From: Corbicula japonica
Lineage: Eukaryota; Mollusca; Bivalvia; Venerida; Cyrenidae
DNA length: 64,000 nt
Direction of reading: 5' to 3'
Assembly: GCA_038501625.1 (NCBI GenBank)
Contig: JAZAYU010000010.1
Span: forward strand, 1,550,001 to 1,614,000
The position numbers and the translations under genes are program-made. Positions 26,252 to 37,858 of this stretch are shown piece by piece; the first letter of the stretch is position 1; every line of letters starts with the position of its first letter. The notes under the pieces were generated by a model. That model saw only the letters and a list, made by a program, of their open reading frames with translations, was not told the origin of the DNA and ran no database searches.

Positions 26252-27022
26252 TTTTCGTCTTGGTCATAATTAACCTAATACATGTAGATCATAGGTAAAC
26301 GGACGTATGCACTAGACATTTACATGCAAATAATGTTGAAATAGCTGAAAAGGGAACTTTGAAAGCAATGGAACACAACAAATATAATAAATATTAGAGG
26401 CTTGGTTTGATTTAGCGTGTTCATGGGCAGTAAGATGAGTAAGTGCTCTTTTTTTTCATAGAAGAAATAGAAAAAAAATTTCATATTGTACATTTTTCTG
26501 GAATGAACCCATTTCCCCAAATTCAGACTTGCCACATGGAAATGTAGACAAAATGTGGACTGGTTGCTCTTCTGATTTTTATGTGGATTCCGAGAGAACA
26601 GGTTGCCATTTCCTGTCAAACCTAAACCATCAAGGCTGTGATAAGATCTCCATAACACACCAGCATCCCCTATGTTCTGTGCTGTTACTGGAAAATAATT
26701 AGGCAAATTAGGTACAGTCATGCAGAAAATGGCGCTAATTTTGCATTTGATATTAGAAATTACACCATGTTAGAGATGCTTTGAGAAGTTTCAATTAGTG
26801 TTATGTGGAAATTGGAGAATATTATGTTTTCATTTGCTTTAGGAATCAAAAGAAATTCTTGAACGTTTAATTGCATGACCTAGATTATAAAGCATTAATT
26901 AAAGTTGCACCCACTACACCCAGATCAGCTTGAATTCCAATCTACTGAACTGATGTTTTTTGGGGAGAGGGTGGGGAGGTTGGGGGTGAAGGTGCATGTA
27001 GCAGGCATGATACAACTGTGCC
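26252..27022. other. intronic DNA, nothing recognised
   Basis: A minus-strand open frame (26320-26721) shows no recognised domain and lies in A/T-rich intronic DNA. A G-rich run (GGGGAGAGGGTGGGGAGG) lies near 26960. Confidence 0.5.
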
Positions 27023-27162
27023 CAAGGTTATAAATCTAAGCATGGAAACCAGTCTCAAATCTCAAGCATCTGATTGGCTGAAATGGCGAGCAGTCGCCAT
27101 TTAAGCCAATCAGACGCTTGAGATTTGAGACTGGTTTCCAATCTCAGCTTTATAACCTTCAA
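27023..27162. repeat. foldback element FB1, copy 5 (well preserved)
   Basis: CCAAGGTTATAAATCTAAGC start, AATGGCGAGCAGTCGCCATT centre and an inverted right arm ending GCTTTATAACCTT. It is one of the best preserved FB1 copies. Confidence 0.9.
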
Positions 27163-27711
27163 CCTAGGATTTACCCAAGTTGAATCCTAATATCTTTCAG
27201 AATTCAAAACCTACCAACCTGCCCACAGAGGGTAACCACAGGTTACCGTATCACTTGTTTTAATATATCAAAAACACAATTTTTTTTTTTTTATTGGAAT
27301 TTTATTTTTTAACAATGATACGATCACCTGTTGTTGAAATCCCTCATTCAACACCAAAATTCTGAATACAAGTCCAGGAATTAATTTATAATGGCTTACA
27401 CATGCAAATAACAATAATTAAAAAAAAAATTAAAATGCATAAAATAAATCTGCCAAAAGCAAAATCCAAACTGGCATATAACTGAAGAAATGCAGCAAAA
27501 TCCAAACTTTTATATAAATGTAACATTAATGCTAAACCCAAACATTATATTACCGGTTCATCATGGAAAATCGGACAACCGAGTTCATCCTTTTAAGTAA
27601 AACATAAGATGTTATTAAGTACTGTGAATGAGAGACCAAAATAAGAATAAGTTTAATTTGTTAAAAGTAGATGTTAGACATAGTATCAAAGAATAAAAAG
27701 ATATAATCATT

Positions 27712-27940
27712 TAACCTTTCCTCCATATATGCCCATTTTTCGCATCTGCTATCAGTGTAGATCCACATTAGCCGGCACATTTGTGCCATCTGATCAGAAT
27801 CTGCACTGTTCGCTATCTGATTTATTAGGTTATTTCTGACCAGTGCAGATCCTGATCAAGTGACAAGGATATGCCGGCCGATCTGGATCTACATTGGTAG
27901 CACATGTGTAAAAATACGTATTTATTTAAGAAAGTGTTAA
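27712..27940. repeat. FB2 foldback element
   Basis: TTAACCTTTCCTCCATATAT start, ATCAGTGTAGATCC arm, GATCTGGATCTACATTGGT arm and AAGAAAGTGTTAA end. Confidence 0.8.
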
Positions 27941-28619
27941 CAAAGGATCATTGTGAATAAGTAGTGTTAAAAAATTGTCCATTGTTCAGGCCTATTAGTA
28001 CTTAGAAAAGCAGCACCGTAGTTTGAACTCTTTACGTTTCATACCTAACTGTAACAATTAGCACTACAAGTTTTTTGTGATAGAAATCAGTAAAATCTCC
28101 TGACTTTACCCAGAACATAACCGACACTAAATGATGACATGTTTTAGTGGAAGTGGAACTTACATTGTTCCTTGATTGACTTGTGTGGTGGGGTAAGTGT
28201 CTATTTGGTGTCATACCAGATATTTGTTCGCCCTTCTGGCACTCAAGTTGTCAAGATAAGAATCTTTACAGCAAATCAGTGGCAGAAAATTCTGTGCATC
28301 AGTTACCATGGATTAAAATTTTATGTGAAAGAATGTTTTCTAAATGACCTTCATTTTCATACATAAATGTCCCTTTTAGGAGAAGATTTTTGTTTAATTA
28401 TATTGAAACAAAATAACTATTGTTTTGAAATTTTAAATAAATTAGTTTTTATGTAAGAAAAACTAAAAGGTTGTACCATTAAGGATGTTTTATCATGAGT
28501 TATGTTTTTTGTGGGGAATCATTTTTCGACACAATTGAAACAAAACTTTAATGGACCATTACACGAATTTAATGTTCCAAGCTTATAAATATAGGTCACA
28601 AGTTTTCAGAAATATTCTG

Positions 28620-28960
28620 GAATATATTATGATGACCACTGTAGACCCAATCAGTTTGGTTAGTGACAGCAGCCAATGTAGATCCTGATCAGCTTTTATA
28701 TGTAATGAGCAATCATTGTAGACCCTGACACCAGTCTTTATGCTTGTCTCTGTATGTAGACTGATAAGCTCTAATCTGATCAAAACAAAACCATGTTAGT
28801 GCCTAGTGAAGGCTATGGTTAGCTTGAGGCTTGTTCACCCTTTTAATTGTCATAATCATTCATCAGTGTAGACCCTGATCAGCATTAGGATTGTCCTTAT
28901 TATTAAGTATTGACCTTGATCTGCAACTTTTGCGCTGATCTGTAACAGACCTAATTATTA
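28620..28960. repeat. scattered degenerate FB2-like pieces
   Basis: Isolated GACCACTGTAGACCC, CAATGTAGATCCTGATCAGC and CAGTGTAGACCCTGATCAGC motifs with no intact arms. Confidence 0.4.
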
Positions 28961-29437
28961 ATTCCGTTATCTATTAAATTTTGGGAATAGTGGTAATCAA
29001 TAAAAATTACTCAACCTTAAATGAGTTCCTCATTCAGAGAGCAAATTCTATCAATAGCAAAACAGCAATTAATTGAAAGTACTTTGTATTAGCTTACAGT
29101 GTTGTTTCTGGTATGATGAATTAATAATATTTTCTATTCCCAACAGTGTTTTCAGGCAATATAATGAGAATGAACTCTGGTAATGGATTCCAAATGGTGC
29201 AGCTATGTGTCATTAAGCTACTGTGCATACACTTGTATTAGTGGGGCTTTAAATTTTGTGTTTTTTGTACAATGCTATATTCCTTTTTTTAAAATATATG
29301 GTTTTCAATTTTCTATTGTTTGTTTTAATTTAGTTCTGTATTTCATGATAGTTATGAAATTTGTGGAATGATCTGCCCACGAAAATCCTCAAAAATTAGA
29401 ATACCTCGAATATTTATGAATTTACAGTTCTCTTTTC

Positions 29438-29683
29438 TTAACCCTTTCCTGGATATATACGCATTTTTACAACCCGTGTGCGACCAGTGTAGATCCACGT
29501 CAGCCGGCACATCTGTGCCGTCTGATCTGGATCTGCACTGGTCGCATTTTGGTCAGGAATAACCTAATGAATCAAAAAGCGAACAGTTTAGATCCTGATC
29601 AGACAGCACGGATGTGCTAGCTGCTCTGGATCTAAACTGTTCACCCTCACAATAAAGGTGTGTCTGTACAGGAAAGGGTTAAA
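29438..29683. repeat. FB2 foldback element, near-complete
   Basis: 246 bases from TTAACCCTTTCCTGG to CAGGAAAGGGTTAA, including the TTAA at each end. Arms have CGACCAGTGTAGATCC on the left and GCTCTGGATCTAAACTG on the right. It serves as a reference copy for the family. Confidence 0.88.
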
Positions 29684-30164
29684 CAAGTTTCATCCTCTTG
29701 ATCATGTTTATTTTACAGGGGATTCATTAACACTTGGAATCTAAGGAAACAATGCAGCAAAACTGTTTTTTTTTTAATTATTTAATATTGAAGTACATGT
29801 ATTACTGTTGCAGTGGAGGGGGGTGGGGGTGGTAACTTATTTCATCTAAAACAGTTTTTAAGAGTCTGTTCCAAATATCTTATTTTGTCTTTTATGTACA
29901 ATAGCAGCTATTGGTGCTATATAAGATTATTGTGTTCTTGACTGCTTCTTGTTCAGTTTTCAGTTGTATAAATACATGTTTTAAAACAGACTAAAAATGA
30001 TAAAGTTACAGAAGAATCACATTAGGTTAATACTAAACCCCAGAATCTCTGGATCAGGTGTCTGAAGTTCTACCCTTAGAATAAATTGTTTCTTTTTTTA
30101 CTCGCTTTTTTACTTTTTTTTGTTCTCACTTCCGTTAATTGTTTGTAGCGTCCATATTGTAATA

Positions 30165-30260
30165 CCATGCTCTCTTTTCCTCTCTACGTTTTTGGCTGTG
30201 TGGGGAGGCTGTGTCTGCTGGATGTGGCCATTCCTGATATGCATATTTCACTTTTTTACC
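30165..30260 (+). repeat. SINE-like tail fragment
   Basis: CCATGCTCTCTTTTCC and GGCTGTGTCTGCTGGATG resemble the 3' portion of 42452-42730. Confidence 0.35.
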
Positions 30261-30302
30261 TAGTGAGTAAGCCTGATTACAATTTTTGTATGCTCAGTAG
30301 AA

Positions 30303-31512
30303 TTATGTCTCCCCTCGTTTGGGGGAGACATATTGTTTTTGCCTTGTCCTTCTGTCTGTCTGTCCGTCAGTCCGTCTGTCATACTTCGTCCGCTCAATAA
30401 CTGGAGTACCCTTTGACCCAGAGCCTTCAAACTTCATAGGGTGATAGCCCTTATTGAGTAGAAGAACTCTATTGATTTTGGGGTCAAAGGTCAAGGTCAC
30501 AGGGGCCCGAAGTGTGAAAACCATTTCAGCTCAATAACTCGAGTACCCTTTGACCCAGAGCATTCAAACTCCATAGGGTGATAGCCCTTATTGAGTAGAA
30601 GAACCCTATTGATTTTGGGGTCAGTAGGTCAAAGGTCAAGGTCACAGGGGCCCGAAGTGTGAAAACCATTTCAGCTCAATAACTCGAGTACCCTTTGACC
30701 CAGAGCCTTCAAACTTCATAGGGTGATATCCCTTATTGAGTAGAAGAACCCTATTGATTTTGGGGTCAAAGGTCAAGGTCACAGGGGCCCGAAGTGTGAA
30801 AACCATTTCAGCTCAATAACTCGAGTACCCTTCGACCCAGAGCATTCAAACTCCATAGGGTGATAGCCCTTAATAAGTAGAAGAACCCTATTGATTTTGG
30901 GGTCAGTAGGTCAAAGGTCAAGGTCACAGGGGCCCGAAGTGTGAAAACCATTTCAGCTCAATAACTCGAGTACCCTTTGACCCAGAGCCTTCAAACTTCA
31001 TAGGGTGATAGCCCTTATTGAGTAGAAGAACCCTATTGATTTAGGGGTCAGTAGGTCAAAGGTCAAGGTCACAGGGGCTCGAAGTATGAAAACCGTTTCC
31101 GCTTAATAACTCGAGTACCCTTTGACCCAGAGCCTTCAAACTACATACGATGGATGTCCTTATTGAGTAGAGTACTCCTATTGATTTTGGGGTCAGTAGG
31201 TCAAAGGTCAAGGTCACAGCGGCCCAATGAGTGAAAATGGTTTCCTCTCACTAACTGGAGTTTTATTTTACCTAGAGCCTAAAAACTTCATACAATGGTT
31301 GCTGTTACAGCCTTGAAGAACCCTGTTGACTTTGGGGTATTTAGGCCACATCACAGGGGCCCGTAGAGTTAATATATATATTTGTGCATGTTCATTATAC
31401 CATAATAAATGACACAGGCTTCCGTTTCAAAAAGGTGATATCACTTACTTGGCCTTCATTCAATAGGGCGACGGGGGGAGACATGCGTTTTTCACAAAAA
31501 CAGATTCTAGTT
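30303..31512 (+). mobile_element. element with ATGTCTCCCC ends and central tandem array
   Basis: Left end TATGTCTCCCCTCGTTTGGG is a small palindrome, followed by a CTGTCTGTCCGTCAGTCCG stretch, a tandem array (30393 to about 31380) and the right end GGGGGGAGACATGCGTTTTT to CTAG. This plan (palindromic end, short microsatellite-like stretch, central tandem units) matches the pearl / Helitron-like non-autonomous elements known from bivalves. No replicase is present. Confidence 0.75.
30393..31380 (+). repeat. tandem array, seven units of 137 or 145 bp
   Basis: Units start CTCAATAACT at 30393, 30530, 30675, 30812, 30957, 31102 and 31256. Spacing is 137, 145, 137, 145, 145 and 154; the 8-base difference is presence or absence of AGTAGGTC near GGGGTCA. 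Later units are more diverged. Confidence 0.9.
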
Positions 31513-32785
31513 TTAAATTCTAATGCTTTGACGAGTTAGAGCTGTGTGACAGTCTACTTGCAGAAAATCACCAGTATTGATGTTATAACTAATTGGTAGA
31601 ACTAGACCATAATTATTATATAAGCCAAATGTTGTTGTAATTAATGTCATTTTGTTCCTGATATAAATGCATAGCATCTCTGGCAGTATTTAGATTGATA
31701 GTAGATGAGGAAGACATTTGGAATCCATAATGAGTATTGGTATAATATTATCATTCACTTGATAATTACTGTAATTGTGTGAAAATATACCGTACTAGCC
31801 AGTATTATTAAAATTTGCCATAGTTGCAGTCATTTTGCACTAATTGCTTAGTTTAGTTAATGGGGAATTTTTTTTCTTGCAATTGGGAAAAATGGTCCCT
31901 ATTTGGCATTGGGAATGGGGCCCAATATTTGGCCCCATGAGACTTGCTGAATAGGTCATGTAATGGTATCTCGTGTCTGACCTGTAGACTGAAGCCTGTA
32001 TGCAGATATTATTATGTAAAGCTGTATTGATCCAATCTGTGAACAATTCCTGAATCCTTGGGACTTTCCTAGACAGCTTGAGGATTCCTGGAGCAGTAAG
32101 AACCAATATTGGTTTTCAGCGGGTTTGTAGAACACTACTGTTGAACATTATCAGCTAATATTTGTCTTATTGATCAGCACTGATTGTCCATTTCTCTGAG
32201 ACATAGTGTCACTCAAGAGTGCAACAAAACTGGTGCACGGTGAGACTAAATTTGGGTAGCTGATGAAGATTACTGGCACCTACTTATGGAGTTATGCCCC
32301 TTTTTGTACTAGGATTTTTCATTCTGACAAAGTACCAGGGGGCGACAGAAGGGTTCAACTGAACACCCATCTAGTTGAAAATATATAACACCTTGGCCTT
32401 CTTTTAAAGGGAACTTATCGGTTAGTTAGTCATGGTTATTGGAGTACTTGTGACAAGTTTTTTCAAAATGCTTCAAGGTTGGCTAAGGCAGCAAATCACC
32501 CAGACAGAAATGATCAGCTACCATAGCAATATCAATAATTTGTTGAATGGTCTCAAGATCAGGGGATGATTCACTGGGATACTGCATTATAGAGAAGCTG
32601 TACTCTTGACTACTAGTCAGCTGGAAATTGATCCTGGATTATAAGACATGAGTGTGATTTCTTTTGCTGTTAAAATATATTTTTTGCATTGTATAATAAC
32701 CCTTTGCTCCATAGACAAACCTTCACAGTTTTCAAAAAATACCCGTTCATATATAACATAACAATATTTTGTGTTCTAAGTGATT
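31513..32785. other. intronic DNA, no feature recognised
   Basis: Unique A/T-rich sequence with an isolated AACCCTTTGCTCCATAGAC FB2-like end near 32698. No exon was seen. Confidence 0.5.
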
Positions 32786-32924
32786 TTAGTGTTTACCCTA
32801 GTTTTTCAACCAATCACAATGCTTTAATTTAAAAAAAAAATCTCCTTTCTATTTCGTGTAGAAACAGTCTATAGAAATTATTGTTATAGAACAAACTTTG
32901 GGGGGAAACTAGCGTAAACACTAA
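32786..32924. repeat. small MITE-like inverted repeat
   Basis: TTAGTGTTTACCCTAGTTT at the left is matched by AAACTAGCGTAAACACTAA at the right, with one mismatch over 139 bases. There is no coding sequence. Confidence 0.7.
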
Positions 32925-32928
32925 GTCA

Positions 32929-33039
32929 GTTAGAGTCCAAATAGAAAAATCTACATGAAATAGACACGCCCAGTCGGTCGCTACCACTCCCTCCTTTGCC
33001 GTGTCTATTTCATGTAGATTTCTCTATTTGGACTCTAAC
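32929..33039. repeat. 40-bp hairpin stem with a 31-base loop
   Basis: The left stem 32929-32968 (GTTAGAGTCCAAATAGA...) pairs with 33000-33039 with one mismatch in 40. It directly follows the 32786 inverted repeat. It is perhaps a foldback element; no target duplication is clear. Confidence 0.8.
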
Positions 33040-33194
33040 TAATACGTAGTTGTATCTCATGCTGTAGATCATCTGTTTATTTCCTGAAATTGCCCACTTT
33101 TGGATCTAGAGTCAAACTTGGTCACCTGTAAGCCTATATATAGGCCTATATAGCTCTATAGGCATATAGGGCCAGCAAAGGACCCCTAAACAAG

Positions 33195-33347
33195 TGTCTG
33201 TGTGTAGATCCAGATAAGCTGTCACATCGATGCTGTCTGACCAGGTTATGCATGTTCATATTGATTCATTAGGTTAATACTGACCAAAAAGCAAACATTG
33301 TAGATCCTGATGAGATGACATGATGGCTGATCTGGACCTACAGTGTT
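33195..33347. repeat. FB2 element, left piece of a copy split by a 5.9-kb insertion
   Basis: GTGTAGATCCAGATAAGCTG to CTGGACCTACAGTGTT. The copy resumes at 39264 (TGTCCATGCC) after the inserted element. Confidence 0.7.
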
Positions 33348-33511
33348 CAGGGTTTTTTTTAAGGAAGAGGGGAAGACGCTGGACGCTGGTCAAAAGGGGA
33401 AAAATGCGTGAAAAATACAAATTTGGGGAAATTTTAGTTTATTATACACTCTTTCTTGTATTAGCTACAGTGAATGTTTATACTCAAGTTTATGCTTCTG
33501 TCTTTCTTTTT

Positions 33512-36500
33512 AGCTCACCTGAGCACTTGTGCTCATGGTGAGCTTTTAGGATCGCCCTGTGTCCGTCGTGCGTCGTCAATTTTTGCTTTAAACAACATCT
33601 CCTCTTAAACCCCTGGGCCAAAGTTGATGAAACTTGCCACGGATGTTCCTTGCATGAAGCTCTTCCAAAGTTGTTCAAAGAAATCAATTCCATGCAGAAC
33701 TCTGGTTGCCATGGCAACTGAAAGGAAAAACTTTAAAAATCTTCTTGTCTGAAACCACAAGGCCTAGAGCTTAGATATTTGGCATTTAGCACCCTCTAGT
33801 TGAACTCTACAAAGATTGTTCAAATTATTTCCCTGGGGTCAAAATTGGCCCCGCCCCAGGGGTCACTTCATTTTATAAAGACTTATATAGGAAAAATTTT
33901 AAAAATCTTCTTGTCTGAAACCACAAGGCCTAGAGCTTAGATATTTGGCATTTAGCACCCTCTAGTGGAACTCTACAAAGATTGTTCAAATTATTTCCCT
34001 GGGGTCAAAATTGGCCCCGCCCCATGGGTCACTTCATTTTACATAGACTTATATAGGAACAACTTTAAAAATCTTCTTGTCTGAAACCACAAGGCCTAGA
34101 GCTTAGATATTTGGCATTTAGCATCCTCTAGTGGAACTCCTCTACAAAGATTGTTCAAATTACATCCCTGGGGTCAAAATTGGCCCCGCCCCAGGGGTCA
34201 CTTCATTTTATATAGACTTACATAGGAAAACCTTTAAAAATCTTCTTGTCTGAAACCACAAGGCCTAGAGCTTAGATATTTGGCATTAAGCATCCTCTAG
34301 GGCTACTCTACACAGATTGTTCAAATTATTTCCATGGGGTCAAAATTGGCCCCGCCCCAGGGGTCACTTCATTTTATATAGACTTATATAGGAAAAACTT
34401 TAAAAATCTTCTTGTCTGAAACCACAAGGCCTAGAGCTTAGATATTTGGCCTTTAGCACCCTCTAGTGGAACTCTACAAAGATTGTTCAAATTATTTCCC
34501 TGGGGTCAAAATTTGCCCCGCCCCAGGGGTCACTTCATTTTACATAGACTTATATAGGAAAAACTTTAAAAATCTTCTTGTCTGAAACCACAAGGCCTAG
34601 AGCTTAGATATTTGGCATTAAGCACCCTCTAGTGGAACTCTACAAAGATTGTTCAAATTATTTCCCTGGGGTCAAAATTGGCCCCGCCCCAGGGGTCACT
34701 TCATTTTATATAGACTTGTAGAAAAACTTTAAAAATCTTCTTGTCTGAAACCACAAGGCCTAGAGCTTAGATATTTGGCATTTAGCACCCTCTAGTGGAA
34801 CTCTACAAAGATTGTTCAAATTATTTCCCTGGGGTCAAAATTGGCCCCGCCCCAGGGGTCACTTCATTTTACATAGACTTATATAGGAAAAACTTTAAAA
34901 ATCTTCTTGTCTGAAACCACAAGGCCTAGAGCTTAGATATTTGGCATTAAGCATCCTCTAGTGGTACTCTACACAGATTGTTCAAATTATTTCCCTGGGG
35001 TCAAAATTGGCCCCGCCCCAGGGGTCACTTCATTTTATATAGACTTATATAGGAAAAACTTTAAAAATCTTCTTGTCTGAAACCACAAGGCCTAGAGCTT
35101 AGATATTTGGCATTTAGCACCTCTAGTGGAACTCTACAAAGATTGTTCAAATTATTTCCCTGGGGTCAAAATTGGCCCCGCCCCATGGGTCACTTCATTT
35201 TACAAAGACTTATATAGGAACAACTTTAAAAATCTTCTTGTCTGAAACCACAAGGCCTAGAGCTTAGATATTTGGCATTTAGCACCTCTAGTGGAACTCT
35301 ACAAAGATTGTTCAAATTATTTCCCTGGGGTCAAAATTGGCCCCGCCCCATGGGTCACTTCATTTTACAAAGACTTATATAGGAACAACTTTAAAAATCT
35401 TCTTGTCTGAAACCACAAGGCCTAGAGCTTAGATATTTGGCATTTAGCATCCTCTAGTGGAACTCCTCTACAAAGATTGTTCAAATTATTTCCCTGGGGT
35501 CAAAATTGGCCCCGCCCCAGGGGTCACTTCATTTTATATAGACTTGCATAGGAAAACCTTTAAAAATCTTCTTGTCTGAAACCACAAGGCCTAGAGCTTA
35601 GATATTTGGCATTAAGCATCCTCTAGTGGAACTCTACACAGATTGTTCAAATTATTTCCCTGGGGTCAAAATTGGCCCCGCCCCAGGGGTCACTTCATTT
35701 TATATAGACTTATATAGGAAAAACTTTAAAAATCTTCTTGTCTGAAACCACAAGGCCTAGAGCTTAGATATTTGGCCTTTAGCACCCTCTAGTGGAACTC
35801 TACAAAGATTGTTCAAATTATTTCCCTGGGGTCAAAATTGGCCCCGCCCCAGGGGTCACTTCATTTTACATAGACTTATATAGGAAAAAACTTAAAAATC
35901 TTCTTGTCTGAAACCACAAGGCCTAGAGCTTAGATATTTGGCATTAAGCACCCTCTAGTGGAACTCTACACAGATTGTTCAAATTATTTCCCTGGGGTCA
36001 AAATTGGCCCCGCCCCAGGGGTCACTTCATTTTATATAGACTTATATAGGAAAAACTTTAAAAATCTTATTGTCTGAAACCACAAGGCCTAGAGCTTAGA
36101 TATTTGGCCTTTAGCACCCTCTAGTGGAACTCTACAAAGATTGTTTAAATTATTTCCCTGGGGTCAAAATTGGCCCCGCCCCAGGGGTCACTTCATTTTA
36201 TATAGACTTACATAGGAAAAACTTTAAAAATCTTCTTGTCTGAAACCACAAGGCCTAGAGCTTAGATATTTGGCATTTAGCACCCTCTAGTTGAACTCTA
36301 CAAAGATTGTTCAAATTATTTCCCTGGGGTCAAAATTGGCCCCGCCCCAGGGGTCACTTCATTTTATATAGACTTATATAGGAAAAACTTTAAAAATCTT
36401 CTTGTCTGAAACCACAAGGCCTAGAGCTTAGATATTTGGCATTAAGCATCCTCTAGGGGTACTCTACACAGATTGTTCAAATTATTTCCCTGGGGTCAAA

Positions 36501-37858
36501 ATTGGCCCCGCCCCATGGGTCACTTCATTTTATATAGACTTATATAGGAAAAATTTTAAAAATCTTCTTGTCTGAAACCACAAGGCCTAGAGCTTAGATA
36601 TTTGGCATTAAGCATCCTCTAGTGGTACTCTACACAGATTGTTCAAATTATTTCCCTGGGGTCAAAATTGGCCCCGCCCCATGGGTGACTTCATTTTATA
36701 TAGACTTATATAGGAAAAATTTTAAAAATCTTCTTGTCTGAAACCACAAGGCCTAGAGCTTAGATATTTGGCATTTAGTACCCTCTAGTGGAACTCTACA
36801 AAGATTGTTCAAATTATTTCCCTGGGGTCAAAATTGGCCCTGCCCCAGGGGTCACTTCATTTTACATAGACTTATATAGGAAATCTTTAAAAAGCTTCTT
36901 CTCACAAACCACAATGCGTACAGCTTAGATATTTTGTAAGTAGCATTGTCTAATGGATGTCTACTAAATTTGTTCAAATTATGTCCCCTTGGCCAAAATC
37001 TGCCATGCCCTAGGGTTCTCTTGGTTTACATATAGTTATATAGGAAAAACATGGAAAATCATTTTTCTCCGAAACTAATAGGACTAGACCTTAGATATTT
37101 GGTTTGAGTTTTGTGAAGAGACCCTTTACCCACGTTGTTTAAATGTTGGCCCTGGGGTCAAAATTGGCCCTGTCCTGGGGGCCCTAAATATGTAAAAAAG
37201 GAAAACTTTAAAAATCTTCCTACTGGAAACCTCAATGCCTTAAGCTTACATATTTGGTATGTAGCATTGTCTAGTGGATGTCTACCAAGTTTGTTCAAAT
37301 TATGTCCCCTGGGCCGAAATTGGCGACACCCCAGGGTTCTCTTAGTTTACATTGATTTATATAGGAAAGCATGAAAAATCATTTTTATCCGAAACTAATA
37401 GGACTAGACCTTAGATATTTGGTGTTGAGTATTGTGAAGAGACCCTTTACCAACATTGTTTAAAAGTTGGCCCTGGGGTCAATATTGGCCCTGCCCTGGG
37501 GGCCCTTAATATGTAAAAAGGCAATTTTTAAAAATCTTCTTACTGGAAACCTCAATGCCTTAAGCTTAGATATTTGGTATGTAGCATTGTCTAGTGGATA
37601 CTTACCAAGTTTGTTCAAATTATGTCCCCTGGGCCAAAATTGGCCACGCCCCAGGGTTCTCTTATTTACATTGATTTATATAGGAAAACATAAATAATCA
37701 TTTTTCTCTGAAACTAATGCGACTAGACCTTAGATATTTCGTTTTGAGTATTGTGAAGAGAACCTTTACCAACATTATTTAAATGTAGGCCCTTGGGTAA
37801 AGCTGAGAGTACTTTTGTACTCAGGTGAGCAATATAGGGCCATCATGGCCCTCTTGTT
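33512..37858 (+). mobile_element. AGCTCACCTGAG element with a long ~165-bp tandem array
   Basis: The left end AGCTCACCTGAGCACTTGTG folds with CATGGTGAGCT. The right end has GTACTTTTGTACTCAGGTGA, then a GGCCATCATGGCC palindrome and CTCTTG. This is the style of a bivalve Helitron-like / pearl element, with hairpins at the ends and a CTTG-like terminus. It lies wholly inside the 33348-39257 element. Confidence 0.78.
33731..37800 (+). repeat. tandem array, about 20 near-identical ~165-bp units plus diverged units
   Basis: Units start CTTTAAAAATCTTCTTGTCT (33731, 33897, 34063 and on, every ~165 bases) and contain CACAAGGCCTAGAGCTTAG and GGGGTCAAAATTGGCCCCGC. From about 36880 the units are much more diverged and form a longer two-type pattern to 37800. 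Homogeneous left, diverged right: recent expansion of one part of an old array. Confidence 0.92.

Noticed and set aside
26320..26721. 133-codon minus-strand frame
   Set aside because: A/T-rich intronic DNA, low-complexity Phe-rich translation, no domain and no splice context.
33731..37800. Regular repeats that might be read as a CRISPR array
   Set aside because: The units are contiguous, with no unique spacers, and the genome is eukaryotic; it is a tandem satellite inside a mobile element.
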